NCBI GenBank assembly: GCA_963803245.1
Contig: CAWDLI010000018.1
Span: 248,001 to 312,000 of the forward strand
Length of the DNA: 64,000 nt
DNA from: JACVRW01 sp963803245
GTDB lineage: Bacteria > Actinomycetota > Thermoleophilia > Solirubrobacterales > Thermoleophilaceae
Direction: 5' to 3'
Shown: piece after piece, positions 30,503-40,200 of the stretch
Numbering within the stretch: the first letter of the stretch is position 1
How the letters are laid out: the number at the start of each line of letters is the position of its first letter
Position numbers and translations under genes: made by a program
Notes under the pieces: model-generated
What the model was told of the DNA's origin: nothing
The model's input: the letters and a program-made list of their open reading frames with translations, nothing else
Databases searched by the model: none

Positions 30503-30539
30503 GACATCGGGGCGCACCCGGCCAGCCGGGTGCTTCCGC
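30503..30539 (+). repeat. 37-nt palindromic dispersed repeat, copy 2
   Basis: GACATCGGGGCGCACCCGGC then CAGCCGGGTGCTTCCGC. It has the most perfect core: GCACCCGGC / GCCGGGTGC with a 2-nt loop. It lies 14 bp after the PPOX-gene stop (minus strand), where the stem followed by GCCCCGATGTCTTTT could act as a terminator. Confidence 0.7.
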
Positions 30540-30552
30540 CAAACGAGTCCCT

Positions 30553-31518
30553 CTACACGCTCCGCTTGCGCATCTCAGCCCGGGCGATCTTCCGGAACCG
30601 GAGCACCTTCCGGGCGTTTACCCGGTAGCGCTGGAGGGTCGAGGCGGGCGGCAGCTCGAAGCCGCCGATCAGGCGCTGAGGCACCACCGCCCAGCCGCCG
30701 TCCTCCTCCACGAGATCTCCGCGCACCTGGAAGTTCCGCTGCCAGTTGAAGTCGGGCGCGTGGTCGTGCGCTGTCACGCAAGCGAGGCCCGGATGCCAGG
30801 GCACGCCCACCGGCGCGCCGCCCAGACGGATCCGGCGCGCGGCCCGGTCCACGGTGATCGGCACGCGCACCGAGAAGGGGAAGCCGTCGGGCGACACCAG
30901 CGAGACCACGGCCCGTGGGTAGCGGGCCCCGAGCTCGTCGAGCCGCTCGTCCCAGGCCGGTGAGGCACCGCGAACGGGGGCGAGCTCGTCGTCGGGAGTC
31001 TCGGCGTGGCCCGAGCGCACCTCCTCCAGGTGGGCGTCGAAAAGCTCCGGCTCGACGCCTACATCGCCATCGCGCCACACGTACACGCGCTCCGGGCGCA
31101 CGTGCACATAGATGCGCGTGAAGTACCAGCCGAACATTCGCCGGAGCGGCTTCGGTGGAAGCGCGCCGGCCGCCCCGGGGAGCTTCTCGATCGACTCGCG
31201 CCCGTAGCGCTCGCGGTTCGCGTCGAGGTCGCGGTCGTCGACCTCTGCGGTGCCCTGGACGAGCACCTGAGGCGCGTGGTCCGTGCCGCAGCCGGTGGGA
31301 TCCGAGAAGAGCAGGGCCACCCTGGGGTCGGCCCGCGCGTCGTTTGCCTTCTTCGGATACCCGAGCCCGGTGGTCACGTCGATGCAGGGATCGCCCGGCC
31401 GGTAGTAGGGCGTGACCGGCCAGGTGATCGGCTGGCCATTCGGCGCGACGGTCGTGTACTCGGTGGTGATGAAGCTGTCGAAGACCTGCTGGATCTCGGG
31501 CGGGAGGCTGGCCGTCAT
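30553..31518 (-). CDS. Pyridoxamine-5'-phosphate-oxidase-fold (PPOX) protein
   Basis: 321 aa. The N-terminal split-barrel has FITTEYTTVAPNGQPITWPV and DPRVALLFSDPTGCG, a flavin-binding pattern of PPOX-class F420/FMN proteins; APQVLVQGTAEVDDRDLDAN follows. A second domain (~195-321) repeats a barrel-like pattern (RAVVSLVSPDGFPFSVRVPI). FMN, F420 and biliverdin reductases share the fold; the substrate is not determined. ATG 31518 is the natural start. Regulated by unknown signals; the neighbouring TetR lies on the same strand, downstream. Confidence 0.75.
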   Translation of the reverse strand: MTASLPPEIQQVFDSFITTEYTTVAPNGQPITWPVTPYYRPGDPCIDVTTGLGYPKKANDARADPRVALLFSDPTGCGTDHAPQVLVQGTAEVDDRDLDANRERYGRESIEKLPGAAGALPPKPLRRMFGWYFTRIYVHVRPERVYVWRDGDVGVEPELFDAHLEEVRSGHAETPDDELAPVRGASPAWDERLDELGARYPRAVVSLVSPDGFPFSVRVPITVDRAARRIRLGGAPVGVPWHPGLACVTAHDHAPDFNWQRNFQVRGDLVEEDGGWAVVPQRLIGGFELPPASTLQRYRVNARKVLRFRKIARAEMRKRSV

Positions 31519-31681
31519 CGCACACGGAAGTCAACCACCGGGCCGGTGCAATCCGCAAACCGATCCTCCATCCCCGCGTCGTCCAAATGCGCCCAGGTGC
31601 GTAAAGGCGCACACGATTGCGGCCGATAACTGACTCGCAGGGCTTTCGCGCAGGAAGACTCGCTTGCAGACCTTGAAGACC

Positions 31682-33175
31682 ATGTCATCCGCTTTTCTCC
31701 GCCGTGCGCGGTGTGCGCTCCGCACGGAACGCGGCTCGATGCTGATCGAGGTGATGGTCGGCGCGCTGATCCTCGCCATCACCACCACCGCCGTCCTGAG
31801 CGGACTCGATGGCGCCCAGAAGACCGGCGGCCGCAACAAGGCGCGGTCGGTGGCAGCGGCCCTCGCCGAGCAGGACCAGGAGCGCATGCGCGCCATGCCG
31901 GTGGCGGACCTCCTCCCCCTGATCGCCACGCCCTACACCCGGCCGGTGGCCGTCAAGGGCGTCAACTACACCGTCACGTCGAGCGCGAGCTACGCGGTCG
32001 ACCCGGGCTCGGCCACCACGGGCTGCTCCGCGAGCGCCAAGACGCAGACGAACCTGCGAATCGTCTCGACGGTCAGCTCTCCGCTCTCACGGGGGAACGT
32101 GGACCTCGTCGGGCTGGTCACGCCGCCCGCGGCAAGCGGTTTCGCGGCGGGTCAGGGACGGCTCATCGTGAAGGTCTTCGATCGCGACGACGTGGGGGTC
32201 GCGGGTGTGACCGTGAACCTCAGCGGCACGGCCAACTTCTCGGAGGAGACGAACGCCTCGGGCTGCGCGATCTTCCCGTTCGCTCCCGCGGGCAACTACA
32301 CCGCGACCATCTCGAAGCTGGGGCTGGTCGGCTGGCAGGGCGACAACCCGCTGGCACCGGCGCCGACGCTGACGGCAACGGCCGGACAGACGACGACCTA
32401 CGGCGCCTACTACATGGAACAGCCGGCCACGATCAACGCGCAGTTCGACACGAAGGTCGGAAGCGCCGCGGCGCAGGCCGACGACTCCCGCTACGTCGTG
32501 GTGAACAACGTGAAGCTCACCTCGCAGCGCAAGGTCTTCGACGCCGGAGCCCCCGCCGCCCAGGTCCCTGCCACCGACCTCTTCCCGTTCCTCGACGGCT
32601 ACGGCCTCTACGCGGGGCAGTGCACCCCCCAGAACGTCCCCGCGGGCGCGCTCCCCAACACGAACCCGAACCCGGGCGCGACGGTCACCACCAACCCCAA
32701 GATCCGCGTGCCCTCGATCAACATCCGCGTGCTCAGCGCGAACGGGGGCGCGGTCGTTCCGGTCACCTCGCCCTTCACGTCGGTCTTCGTCAAGCCCGCC
32801 GACGGCTGCGCCACGACCTACCCGAGCCAGAACATCGCCAACACCACCACCGGCGGCCTGTCCTCGCTGCCCAAGCCGGGCTACCCGTACGGGACCTACA
32901 AGCTCTGCGCCCAGCGCACGGTCTCAGGGGTCACCACCCACGGGCACGCCGACCAGCGCACGGGCGCCGGCACCGGCGCCTACGACACCACCAGGCACAC
33001 CAACACCGCCGTCGCGGAGACGGCTGCCAACCGCATCGACGACACCATCAGCAACACGAACGCAAACGGCGTTCCGGCCCTGGCGGCCAACCCCATCTAT
33101 CCGGCCAGCCCCGTTCTGCCCGCCAGCAACGGCTCGATCATCATCCGGCTGAACAGGACCGGCCCGTGCGAGTGA
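31682..33175 (+). CDS. PilV-like prepilin with a carboxypeptidase-regulatory-like domain
   Basis: 497 aa. Type IV prepilin leader ending in LRTERG, cleaved before SMLIEVMVGALILAITTTAV, with Glu at +5 retained. It is unusually long for a minor pilin. Residues ~175-225 form an Ig-like CarboxypepD_reg-type segment (GVAGVTVNLSG to FPFAPAGNYTATI). The rest is Thr/Asn/Ala-rich and beta-type with few cysteines. First gene of a three-gene operon; ATG 31682 was chosen because it leaves a short basic leader. A TTG at 31664 is in frame and is less likely. No assembly ATPase, platform protein or peptidase is in the window. The upstream 163 bp (31519-31681) hold a weak TGCGCC/GGCGCA hairpin only. Confidence 0.78.
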   Translation: MSSAFLRRARCALRTERGSMLIEVMVGALILAITTTAVLSGLDGAQKTGGRNKARSVAAALAEQDQERMRAMPVADLLPLIATPYTRPVAVKGVNYTVTSSASYAVDPGSATTGCSASAKTQTNLRIVSTVSSPLSRGNVDLVGLVTPPAASGFAAGQGRLIVKVFDRDDVGVAGVTVNLSGTANFSEETNASGCAIFPFAPAGNYTATISKLGLVGWQGDNPLAPAPTLTATAGQTTTYGAYYMEQPATINAQFDTKVGSAAAQADDSRYVVVNNVKLTSQRKVFDAGAPAAQVPATDLFPFLDGYGLYAGQCTPQNVPAGALPNTNPNPGATVTTNPKIRVPSINIRVLSANGGAVVPVTSPFTSVFVKPADGCATTYPSQNIANTTTGGLSSLPKPGYPYGTYKLCAQRTVSGVTTHGHADQRTGAGTGAYDTTRHTNTAVAETAANRIDDTISNTNANGVPALAANPIYPASPVLPASNGSIIIRLNRTGPCE

Positions 33176-33897
33176 CCGCTCGCCGGCGCGCATCCGACGA
33201 GCGCGGGTTCACGATCATCGAGCTGATGGTCGCGATGTCCGTGGGCATGGTCGTGCTGCTCGCGGCCTTCATGCTGCTCGACCGCTCGTTCACGGCGTCC
33301 GGTCAGATCGCGGACCGCCAGGAGGCGCTCCAGCGCGGCCGGCAGGCTATGGAGCTGATCACACGCCAGTTGCGCTCGCAGGTGTGCGTGGTCGTGCCAC
33401 CGGCCACGACGTTCTCCCCGCCGGTGGTCGACGGACAGGACAACCAGGTGACCTTCTACGGCAGCCTCAGCGAGAGCAGCCAGAGCGTGACCAAGCGAAC
33501 GCTCCTCTTCAACCCGGCCGGCGCCGGCTCGATCACGCAGTCGGTGATCACCGGGGTCCCGAACACCGCTTACCCGCAGATGAGCTTCGGCGGGGCCACC
33601 ACGACGACCACGCTGCTCACGAACGTCAAGGCGGTCCAGGACGGGTCCCCGGCGGTCGACAGGCCGGTGTTCAAGTACTACCGCTACAAGACCGGCCTGC
33701 CCAAGGGCGACCTCGAGCTGGTCGGCACGCCGGTCTCGCCGGCCAATCTTGCCCGGATCGCGCTGATCAAGGTCGCCTTCCGGGCATTCGCGGTACGCCC
33801 GATCGCCGACGACGGCGACTCCACCGTCATGGAGAACGACGCGTTCATTCGGATCTCCGATCCGACCGAGGTCCAGGAAGGCCCGCAATGCATCTGA
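33172..33897 (+). CDS. PilW-like prepilin
   Basis: 241 aa. Canonical prepilin motif: basic leader VTARRRASDERG, cleavage before FTIIELMVAMSVGMVVLLAA (Glu5 present). After the N-terminal helix come SFTASGQIADRQEALQRGRQ and QAMELITRQLRSQVCVVVPP, a typical PilW/PulJ helix-to-strand transition. The C-terminal half is beta-rich with a TTTTTLLTN loop. GTG 33172 overlaps the stop of the upstream gene (GTGA); GTG 33166 would add two residues. It overlaps the third gene by 10 bp. Confidence 0.82.
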   Translation: MTARRRASDERGFTIIELMVAMSVGMVVLLAAFMLLDRSFTASGQIADRQEALQRGRQAMELITRQLRSQVCVVVPPATTFSPPVVDGQDNQVTFYGSLSESSQSVTKRTLLFNPAGAGSITQSVITGVPNTAYPQMSFGGATTTTTLLTNVKAVQDGSPAVDRPVFKYYRYKTGLPKGDLELVGTPVSPANLARIALIKVAFRAFAVRPIADDGDSTVMENDAFIRISDPTEVQEGPQCI

Positions 33898-35450
33898 TCC
33901 ACCGCTGCCAGCAGGGATTCACGACGATCACGCTGATGGGCGTGCTGATGGTCGGCGGGATGCTCGTGGCCGCGAGCTTCGCGGTGGTCGACCCGGACAT
34001 CAGCCTCAGCCAGAAGGACGACGACTCGAAGCAGGCCTACGCGGCCGCCGAGGCGGGGCTCAGCTACTACATGAACCGGCTCTCGCAGGACAGCGGCTAC
34101 TACACCCACTGCGCCAACGTCCCCTCGCCGACGCTCAACGCGGCGAACAACGAGTGGAACGGCACGGGCGCCGACCCACGGCGCTTCCGCAAGATTCCCG
34201 GCTACCAGTCCGACTACGCGGTGGAGTTGCTCGCCGTCCAGAACACCGCCGTCGCCGGCACGGAGCTGTGCGTGGAGAACGTGCCCAGCTCCATGATCGA
34301 CGCGGCCAGCGGATCGTTCAGGATCCGCTCGACCGGCCGGGCACGCACGCCGCGCAACGCGAGCGACTTTCCGAAGAAGCGCAGCATCATCGCCACGCTG
34401 CGACGCAAGGCCTTCCTCGACTACCTCTACTTCACCGACCGCGAGACCCTGGACCCGCTGGCCTACAGGGACCCCGACGACCAGGCGTGGGCCGGGCTCA
34501 ACTGCAACGCCCCGCGCCAGGACAGGCCCTCGGGATGCAGCGAGATCAACTTCATCACGCAGGACGCCGTGAACGGCCCGTTCCACTCGAACGACAGCAT
34601 CCTCGTCTGCGGCTCGCCGACCTTCGGCAACGACGCCGCCGACGCGATCGAGCTGAACCAGGAGAGCCCGGGCTGGGTCTCCTGCGGCAGCGGAGGCTCG
34701 CCGGACTTCATCGGCACGGTCCGGTACCCCGCGGGCATCCTGCCAATGCCCCAGTCGAACTCCGAGCTCGAGGCCGCGGCCGACGCCGGCTACGTGTTCT
34801 CCGGCGAGACGACGATCGTGCTGAACGGCAACTCCATGAACGTGACCAACGCCGGCAGCACCGTGACGAAGGCGCTGCCGCCGAGCGGAGTCATCTACGT
34901 GAAGAGCACCAGCTGCTCCACCGGCTATGCCCGCAAGCAGCAGTACGCGGCGGCAGCAGGCTGCGGCAACGTGCGCGTGTCCGGAACCTACAACAAGGAC
35001 CTGACGATCGGCGCCGACAACGACATCGTCGTCATGGACGACTTCGAGAGCTCGGACACGGATACGGTCCTCGGAGGGCTGATCGCGAACAACTTCGTGC
35101 GCGTCTACCACCCGGTCAACGACTGGGACAACAACGACACCGACTGCGACAACAACGGCGGTCCGGGGAACATCCAGATCGACGCCGCGATCCTGGCGCT
35201 CAACCACTCGTTCATCGTGGACAACTGGTACTGCGGCAACGACCTCGGGAAGCTCACGGTCAACGGCGCGATCGCCCAGCGGTTCCGCGGGCCGGTCGGA
35301 ACCTTCTCGGGCAGCAGCATCGCGAGCGGCTACGAGAAGAACTACAACTACAACGACACCCTGCGCTTCCGCGAGCCGCCGTACTTCGTGAACCCCACGG
35401 ACTCGCCGTGGAAGATCATCCGCCAGAACGAGCAGGTCCCGGCCCGCTGA
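33888..35450 (+). CDS. PilX-like prepilin lacking Glu at position +5
   Basis: 520 aa. Leader LIHRCQQG, then FTTITLMGVLMVGGMLVAAS: the cleavage glycine is intact, but Thr stands at mature position 5 instead of the conserved Glu. The helix then meets AYAAAEAGLSYYMNRLSQDS, the AAEAGL pattern of PilX and other minor pilins. The mature domain is large, Asn/Asp/Gly-rich and cysteine-containing (about 12 Cys), with a C-terminal beta segment (NIQIDAAILALNHSFIVDN) that resembles the right-handed repeats seen in secreted adhesins. The operon order PilV-PilW-PilX-like fits a minor pilin tip complex. Function is inferred. Confidence 0.76.
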   Translation: MHLIHRCQQGFTTITLMGVLMVGGMLVAASFAVVDPDISLSQKDDDSKQAYAAAEAGLSYYMNRLSQDSGYYTHCANVPSPTLNAANNEWNGTGADPRRFRKIPGYQSDYAVELLAVQNTAVAGTELCVENVPSSMIDAASGSFRIRSTGRARTPRNASDFPKKRSIIATLRRKAFLDYLYFTDRETLDPLAYRDPDDQAWAGLNCNAPRQDRPSGCSEINFITQDAVNGPFHSNDSILVCGSPTFGNDAADAIELNQESPGWVSCGSGGSPDFIGTVRYPAGILPMPQSNSELEAAADAGYVFSGETTIVLNGNSMNVTNAGSTVTKALPPSGVIYVKSTSCSTGYARKQQYAAAAGCGNVRVSGTYNKDLTIGADNDIVVMDDFESSDTDTVLGGLIANNFVRVYHPVNDWDNNDTDCDNNGGPGNIQIDAAILALNHSFIVDNWYCGNDLGKLTVNGAIAQRFRGPVGTFSGSSIASGYEKNYNYNDTLRFREPPYFVNPTDSPWKIIRQNEQVPAR

Positions 35451-35459
35451 GCGGCCGGG

Positions 35460-36236
35460 TCAGCCCGCGAACCGCAGCAGCTCGGCGGCCACGCGCTTTG
35501 GCGCCCCGGCGATGGCGCCGTGGCCCTGACCCTCGAGCGTCACGACCGTGGCGCCGGTGATCGCCGTCGAGTACGCCTCGGTCGAGCGGTGCGCCCATGG
35601 CGGGCTCTCGCTCCCGATGAGCATCAGCGTCGGCGCGGCCAGCCCGGCGAGCGCCTCCACCGGCAGCCGGTAGGCGTGCTCCGCCCGAAGCTCGCGGGCG
35701 ACCGTGGGCATGGTCGCCAGGCGCGCGTCCCACACCGGCGTGTCGCGCATGGCGTCGATCTGGGCGTCCGAGTAGCCGCCGACGTCTCGGAGGAAGTCGC
35801 GCAGCGCCCGCTCCCCGTCACCGGCGGCCACCAGCGCCTCGAGCCGGTCCGTCCACGCCGGCGTGCCCAGCACGCCGCCCATCGGAGGCTCGTAGAGCGC
35901 CAGCCGGTCGAGGCCGTCGCTGCGCGTGGCCGCGGCGGCGGCGATCAGCCCGCCGAAGGAGTGTCCGAACAGGAGCGGCCGGGGGCCGAACTCGCGCAGC
36001 ACGGCGCCCATGTCCTCGAGCTCGAGCTCGAGGGAGTACCCGCCGGCGTCGCTGGACCGGCCGCGCCCGCGCCGATCGGGGACCACGACCGTGAAGCGGC
36101 TCTCGAGATGCGGCCGCAGCAGGTCGAACCCCCAGCGCGCCGCGCCCGCCCCGTGCACCATCACGAGCGGCGGCCCGCTTCCGCTCACCTCGCAGGAGAG
36201 CCGGACCTCGTCGGGTGTGGTCACCTCGCGGATCAC
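35460..36236 (-). CDS. Alpha/beta hydrolase
   Basis: 258 aa. VMVHGAGAARWGFDLLRPHL, VVVPDRRGRGRSSDAGGYSL and the nucleophile elbow LFGHSFGGLIAAAA (GHSFG) are standard; the acid is probably in LMLIGSESPPWAH and the histidine in EGQGHGAIAGAP. The family covers esterases, haloperoxidases and C-C hydrolases. GTG 36236 with AGGCTA (36244-36249), TAGCCT on the minus strand, 7 nt upstream; this box also sits in a 12-bp perfect palindrome GAGGCTAGCCTC. Converges on the pilin operon, 9 bp apart. Confidence 0.86.
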   Translation of the reverse strand: MIREVTTPDEVRLSCEVSGSGPPLVMVHGAGAARWGFDLLRPHLESRFTVVVPDRRGRGRSSDAGGYSLELELEDMGAVLREFGPRPLLFGHSFGGLIAAAAATRSDGLDRLALYEPPMGGVLGTPAWTDRLEALVAAGDGERALRDFLRDVGGYSDAQIDAMRDTPVWDARLATMPTVARELRAEHAYRLPVEALAGLAAPTLMLIGSESPPWAHRSTEAYSTAITGATVVTLEGQGHGAIAGAPKRVAAELLRFAG

Positions 36237-36246
36237 GGCGGCGAGG

Positions 36247-36730
36247 CTAGCCTCCGCGCCCGGCGCAGCCCGGCCGGCCCCAGAGCCCGCGCCCGGCCTC
36301 GCGGGCCGCGCGGGCGTCGGCCCGGAGCCGATCCGCGTAGTCGACGTTCGGCGGGATGGTGAGCGGTTGCGCGTACCCGCGCGCCACGAGCAGCCGGTTG
36401 AGGAAGCGCCCGTCGCGCAGCCACACGTAGGCGAGCGCCCGCCCGTAGCGGTCGCGCTCCTCCGTGCCGAGCCGGTAGCGCACCTTCGTTCCGGGCGGAA
36501 GCAGCCGCTCGACGAAGGCGGACGCCTCGGCGCCGAAGCACTCGGCGCTCCCGAACACCTCCGGCGTGTCGACCCCGATCAGCCGCACCCGGCCGAGGCC
36601 GGACAGCCGGATGGTGTCGCCGTCGGTGACCCTGGTGACGGTCGCGGTCCGCGATCCCGCGGGTACTGCGTCCGGCTCGGCTCAGCGTCGCCGGCGCATG
36701 CGCCGACCGCCAGCGCGAGCGCGCCGGCGG
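36247..36730 (-). pseudogene. Staphylococcal-nuclease-like lipoprotein, apparently frameshifted
   Basis: From GTG 36588 the frame reads MRLIGVDTPEVFGSAECFGA, RYRLGTEERDRYGRALAYVW and RGYAQPLTIPPNVDYADRLR, a thermonuclease fold with the Arg and Glu/Asp catalytic residues (R in MRLIGVDTPE, E-R-D in TEERDRYGR). Conserved N-terminal sequence continues upstream without a start: TVTRVTDGDTIRLSGLGRV. A lipobox-like LALAVGACAGD lies further upstream in another frame near 36690. No ATG/GTG/TTG links them and a TGA blocks the SNase frame. I read this as a secreted nuclease lipoprotein disrupted by a frameshift near 36655, or a sequencing error there. Confidence 0.55.
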
Positions 36731-37186
36731 TTAGTTGTCGGAGCCGAGGCGATCCCAGCAATAGAGATCGAGGGCCTCGGCGGCCAGCTGCAGCAACCGC
36801 TCGGGCGACAGCCAGGGCAGCACGGTGTCGAGCGCCTGCTCCTCGCTCACCCCGGCCTCGAAGGCATCGTCGCCCTTGAAGCCGGCGGCGATGCGCAGGG
36901 CCTCGCGACGGTGCTGGCCGAGGTGCCCGAACGCGGCCAGGAGGAACTCCTTGTTGGCGATCGGGTGGCCGACCTCGAGCGACGCGTGCCAGGCGGCGAG
37001 CATCGAGAGGTCGTCGTCGTCGAGCTCGTCGACGGCCTTGGCGTAGTGCACCGCCAGCTCGTCGTCGGGGATCTCGTCGACCCATGCGCGGACCACCTCG
37101 CCGAGGAGCTGCCTGCGTGCTTCGCGACCGACGCTCTCGGCCACGACCCTGATCGCTTCCTGCGGCTCGATGAAGCAGAGAGGCAT
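36731..37186 (-). CDS. Hypothetical acidic helical protein
   Basis: 151 aa, almost wholly helical and acidic, starting MPLCFIEPQEAIRVVAESVG. Segments such as VRAWVDEIPDDELAVHYAKA and DELDDDDLSMLAAWHASLEV suggest a helical bundle. One Cys in the second helix region and a Trp/Cys pair near the end (YCWDRLGSD) are present. No motif is recognised. GGGAG about 13 nt upstream of ATG 37186 gives a weak ribosome site. It precedes the SNase-like remnant and follows addA at an 83-bp distance. Confidence 0.7.
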   Translation of the reverse strand: MPLCFIEPQEAIRVVAESVGREARRQLLGEVVRAWVDEIPDDELAVHYAKAVDELDDDDLSMLAAWHASLEVGHPIANKEFLLAAFGHLGQHRREALRIAAGFKGDDAFEAGVSEEQALDTVLPWLSPERLLQLAAEALDLYCWDRLGSDN

Positions 37187-37269
37187 CTGCCCTGACTCCC
37201 CTTCGGTTCGCGTGCTGGACGAGTCGGAAGATAGGCCCCGCCCCTGACGGAAAGCCCAGAATCCGCCTA

Positions 37270-40200
37270 TCAACCGGTAGCGGTCGGCTCTGCCAGAGTC
37301 CGATCGGGTCCCCAGCTGCAGAGCGCCGCGCGGCCGGGGCAGTCGGCGCACAGCTCGCGGTGGGGGTTGTCGGTCGGCTCGAAGCGCGCCTCGACCACCC
37401 CGCGCGCGACCTCGAGGAGCTGCGCCTCGAGGTCCGGGGCGTCCTCCGCCGCGTATTCCACGACGGCCGGCTCGTCAGGGCGCTCCAGGAAGCTGTGGGC
37501 CACCACCACGCGGGGTGCGCCCGCCCGAAGCGTGGCGAGCCCGTACACGAGCCTCTGGGTGGCGTAGGCGGTCGCACAGAGCTCCTCGGGGTCGCGCCCG
37601 TCGAGCGCGTCGCTCTTGTGATCCACCACGAGCACCCCGTCGGGCTCGGTGGCGTACACGTCCACCACTCCGTTCACCACGAGCCGGCGCCCACCCGCCC
37701 CCGGGGGCTCCAGGGTAAACGCGAAGGGCAGCTCGGTGCGCACGCGGCGAGCGGCGGCGATGCGCGCCCGCAGGTCGGACTCGGCGAAGCGCTCCACCAT
37801 CGCGCGGAGGTCGGCCACGTCCTCCTCGCGCACCGGGACCCCGTGCCGCTCGATGAGGGCGGCCACCTCCTCGGCGCCGGGCACCCGCGGCCGCTCGAAG
37901 TCGAGGTCCTCCAGCAGGAGGTGCACGAGGCTGCCGCGCAGCAGCGCGCTCAGGCCCGGGGCCGCGGCCGGGCGGTCCTCGCGCGCCGGCGGGGCGACCC
38001 CGCGCAATCCCAGCGAACGCTCGAGGTAGAAGCGGTAGGAGCAGCGCCTGTACGCCTCGAGGCCCGAGTAGCTCAGGCGGCTGACGGGGAGCGCCCGCGG
38101 CGCCGGCACGGCAGCCAGCTCGAGCTCGGCCTGCTGGCCGCCGTCCGCGGCGCCGGAGGTGCCGTCCTCGGCCGGTGCGAGATCGGCGGGCTCGAGCAGC
38201 TCGGGAAGCGTGTCGGGCGTGAGCCGTCGCCAGGCCACGCTCACCTCGCGCCCGTCGCGGCGGTCCACGTGGAGCCCCTCCGCGCCCTCCGAGGGAAGCC
38301 CGGCGCAGACGCCCCGCCAGATCCAGCGCATCGGCTCGCAGAGCTCGTCGGGCTCGTTGAGCTTCTCCAGGTCGGTTGCGCCGCTGAGGATGAGGTGACG
38401 CTCGGCTCGCGTCATCGCCACGTAGAAGACGCGCCGCTCCTCCTCCTCGGACTCCGTCTTCTGCTCGGCCTTGATCCGGTCGAGCTGGCGTGAGTTCACG
38501 GCGCCGCCGCCGATCCCCGCGAGCCGCATGCCCGTGGTCCCGTCGGCCGAGATCCGCAGGCGGCCGTCGTCCTCGCGCCCCACCTTGCCGAGGTCACCCA
38601 CCGCGACCACCGGGAACTCGAGTCCCTTGGCGCGGTGGATCGTCATGAGGCGCACCGCATCGAGCGTCTCGGCCTCGAGCGGCGCCTCGCCCTCGCGCTC
38701 CTGGAGCACGTCCCGCTCCGCGATCGCGTCGATGAAGCCGCGCAGGTCGCGCCCCTCGTCGGCCTCGTACTCGCGCGCCATGCGCATCAGCTTCCGGACG
38801 TTCGCCATGCGCCGCTCGCCCGCGGGAAGCGCCAGCAGGTGGCGGTCGTAGCCGGTGCGGGTCACGGCGCGGTCGATCAGCGTCTCGAGAGCCACACGCG
38901 GCGCCTCGGCGCGCTCGGAGTCGAAGCGCTCGAGGAATGTGCGGGCCCTGGCCAGGTCGTCCGACGGCAACGCCATCGCCAGCCCGTCCTCGGCGTTCCC
39001 GATCGCCTCGCGCAGCGCCCACATCGGATCCCTGCCCGACTTCCGCGCGTGCAGCGCGAGGAGCGTGACGGAGTCGAGCGAGACCCCGGCGAGCGGCGAG
39101 GCGAGCACCGAGTAGAGCGCCAGCTCGTCCAGGGGATTCGCGAGCGCCGCCAGCCAGTGACGCAGGTCGCTCACCTGCTGCTGGCTCCAGTAGCCGCGGC
39201 CGCCGACCACGTGGGTGGGGATCCCGCGCTCCACCAGCGCGCGCTCGTACACGGACATGCTGGTGGTGGCGCGGAGCAGCACCACCACGTCGCGGTATTC
39301 GTAGGGCCCCTCGCGCGTGAGCTCGTCGATGCGGCGGGCCAGCATCCGCGCCTCGAGCGCGCGCCACGGGGTCACGCCCGCCATCCCCGCGCCCAGCGCG
39401 CCGTCCTCCGGAGGCAGCGCGGCGTCCCAGCGCCCCTTGTGGAGGTCCGTCACGAGCAGGTCCACCACCGGTGCGCTCACCGCGGGCTCGCGCGCGCCCG
39501 GCGCCTCGCGCAGAGGCTCGTAGTCCTCGTCCCAGAGCCGCTCGAAGGTCATCGCCACGGCGTCGATCAGCTCGCCGCGCGAGCGGAAGTTGACCGTCAC
39601 GCTCAGCGCCTCCTCCCGCTCGGCCGCCGCCTGGCGGTGCTCGCGGAAGACGTTCACGTCGGCGTGCCGGAAGCCGTAGATCGACTGGTTCTCGTCGCCG
39701 ACGCGGAAGAGGTTGTCGCGCGCGATCAGGCCGATCAGCTCGCTCTGGAGCGGGTTCACGTCCTGGAACTCGTCGACCATCACATGCTCATAGCGCGAGG
39801 AGTACTGCTCCCGCAGCGCCTCGTCGCCCGCGAGCAGGTCGCGCGCCAGCAGCTCGAGATCCTCGAAGTCGAGCGCCGAGCGGGCCCGCTTCGCCACGTC
39901 GTACCGGCGTCCGTACAGGTCGAGCAGCACGCGCAGAAGGGCATGGTTGCGCGCCTGCTCGGAGTCGAGGCAGAGGGCGCGATAGGCCTCGAAGGCCTCG
40001 CGGTACTCGTCGCAGGCGTCCGTGGCGAGCGCCTTGGAGTTCCCCTTCTTCAGCTCGAGCTCCTTGAGCTGCGCCGGGGTGGCCAGCCGGTCATCCACCA
40101 GCCGCTCGAGGAGCGCGAGGCAGCGAACGATCGTCGCGCTCGCCTTCTCCGCCGCCTGCCCCTCGGCAAGGCCCAGCTCTGCCAGCGCCGCCCGGGCGGC

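Larger units (their letters stand above)
30195..30552. other. 358-bp intergenic stretch rich in repeats
   Basis: Between the TetR start and the PPOX stop I see no gene. The stretch holds the A8/T8 inverted repeat (30201-30314), two copies of a 37-38-nt palindromic repeat (30241 and 30503), and a small hairpin (30484-30498). It is noticeably less GC-rich in places than its surroundings, with two 8-nt homopolymer tracts. Confidence 0.7.

Noticed and set aside
31540..31640. Possible c-di-GMP riboswitch upstream of the pilin operon
   Set aside because: The conserved GEMM-I core and tetraloop receptor are not visible; only a weak 6-bp hairpin is seen.
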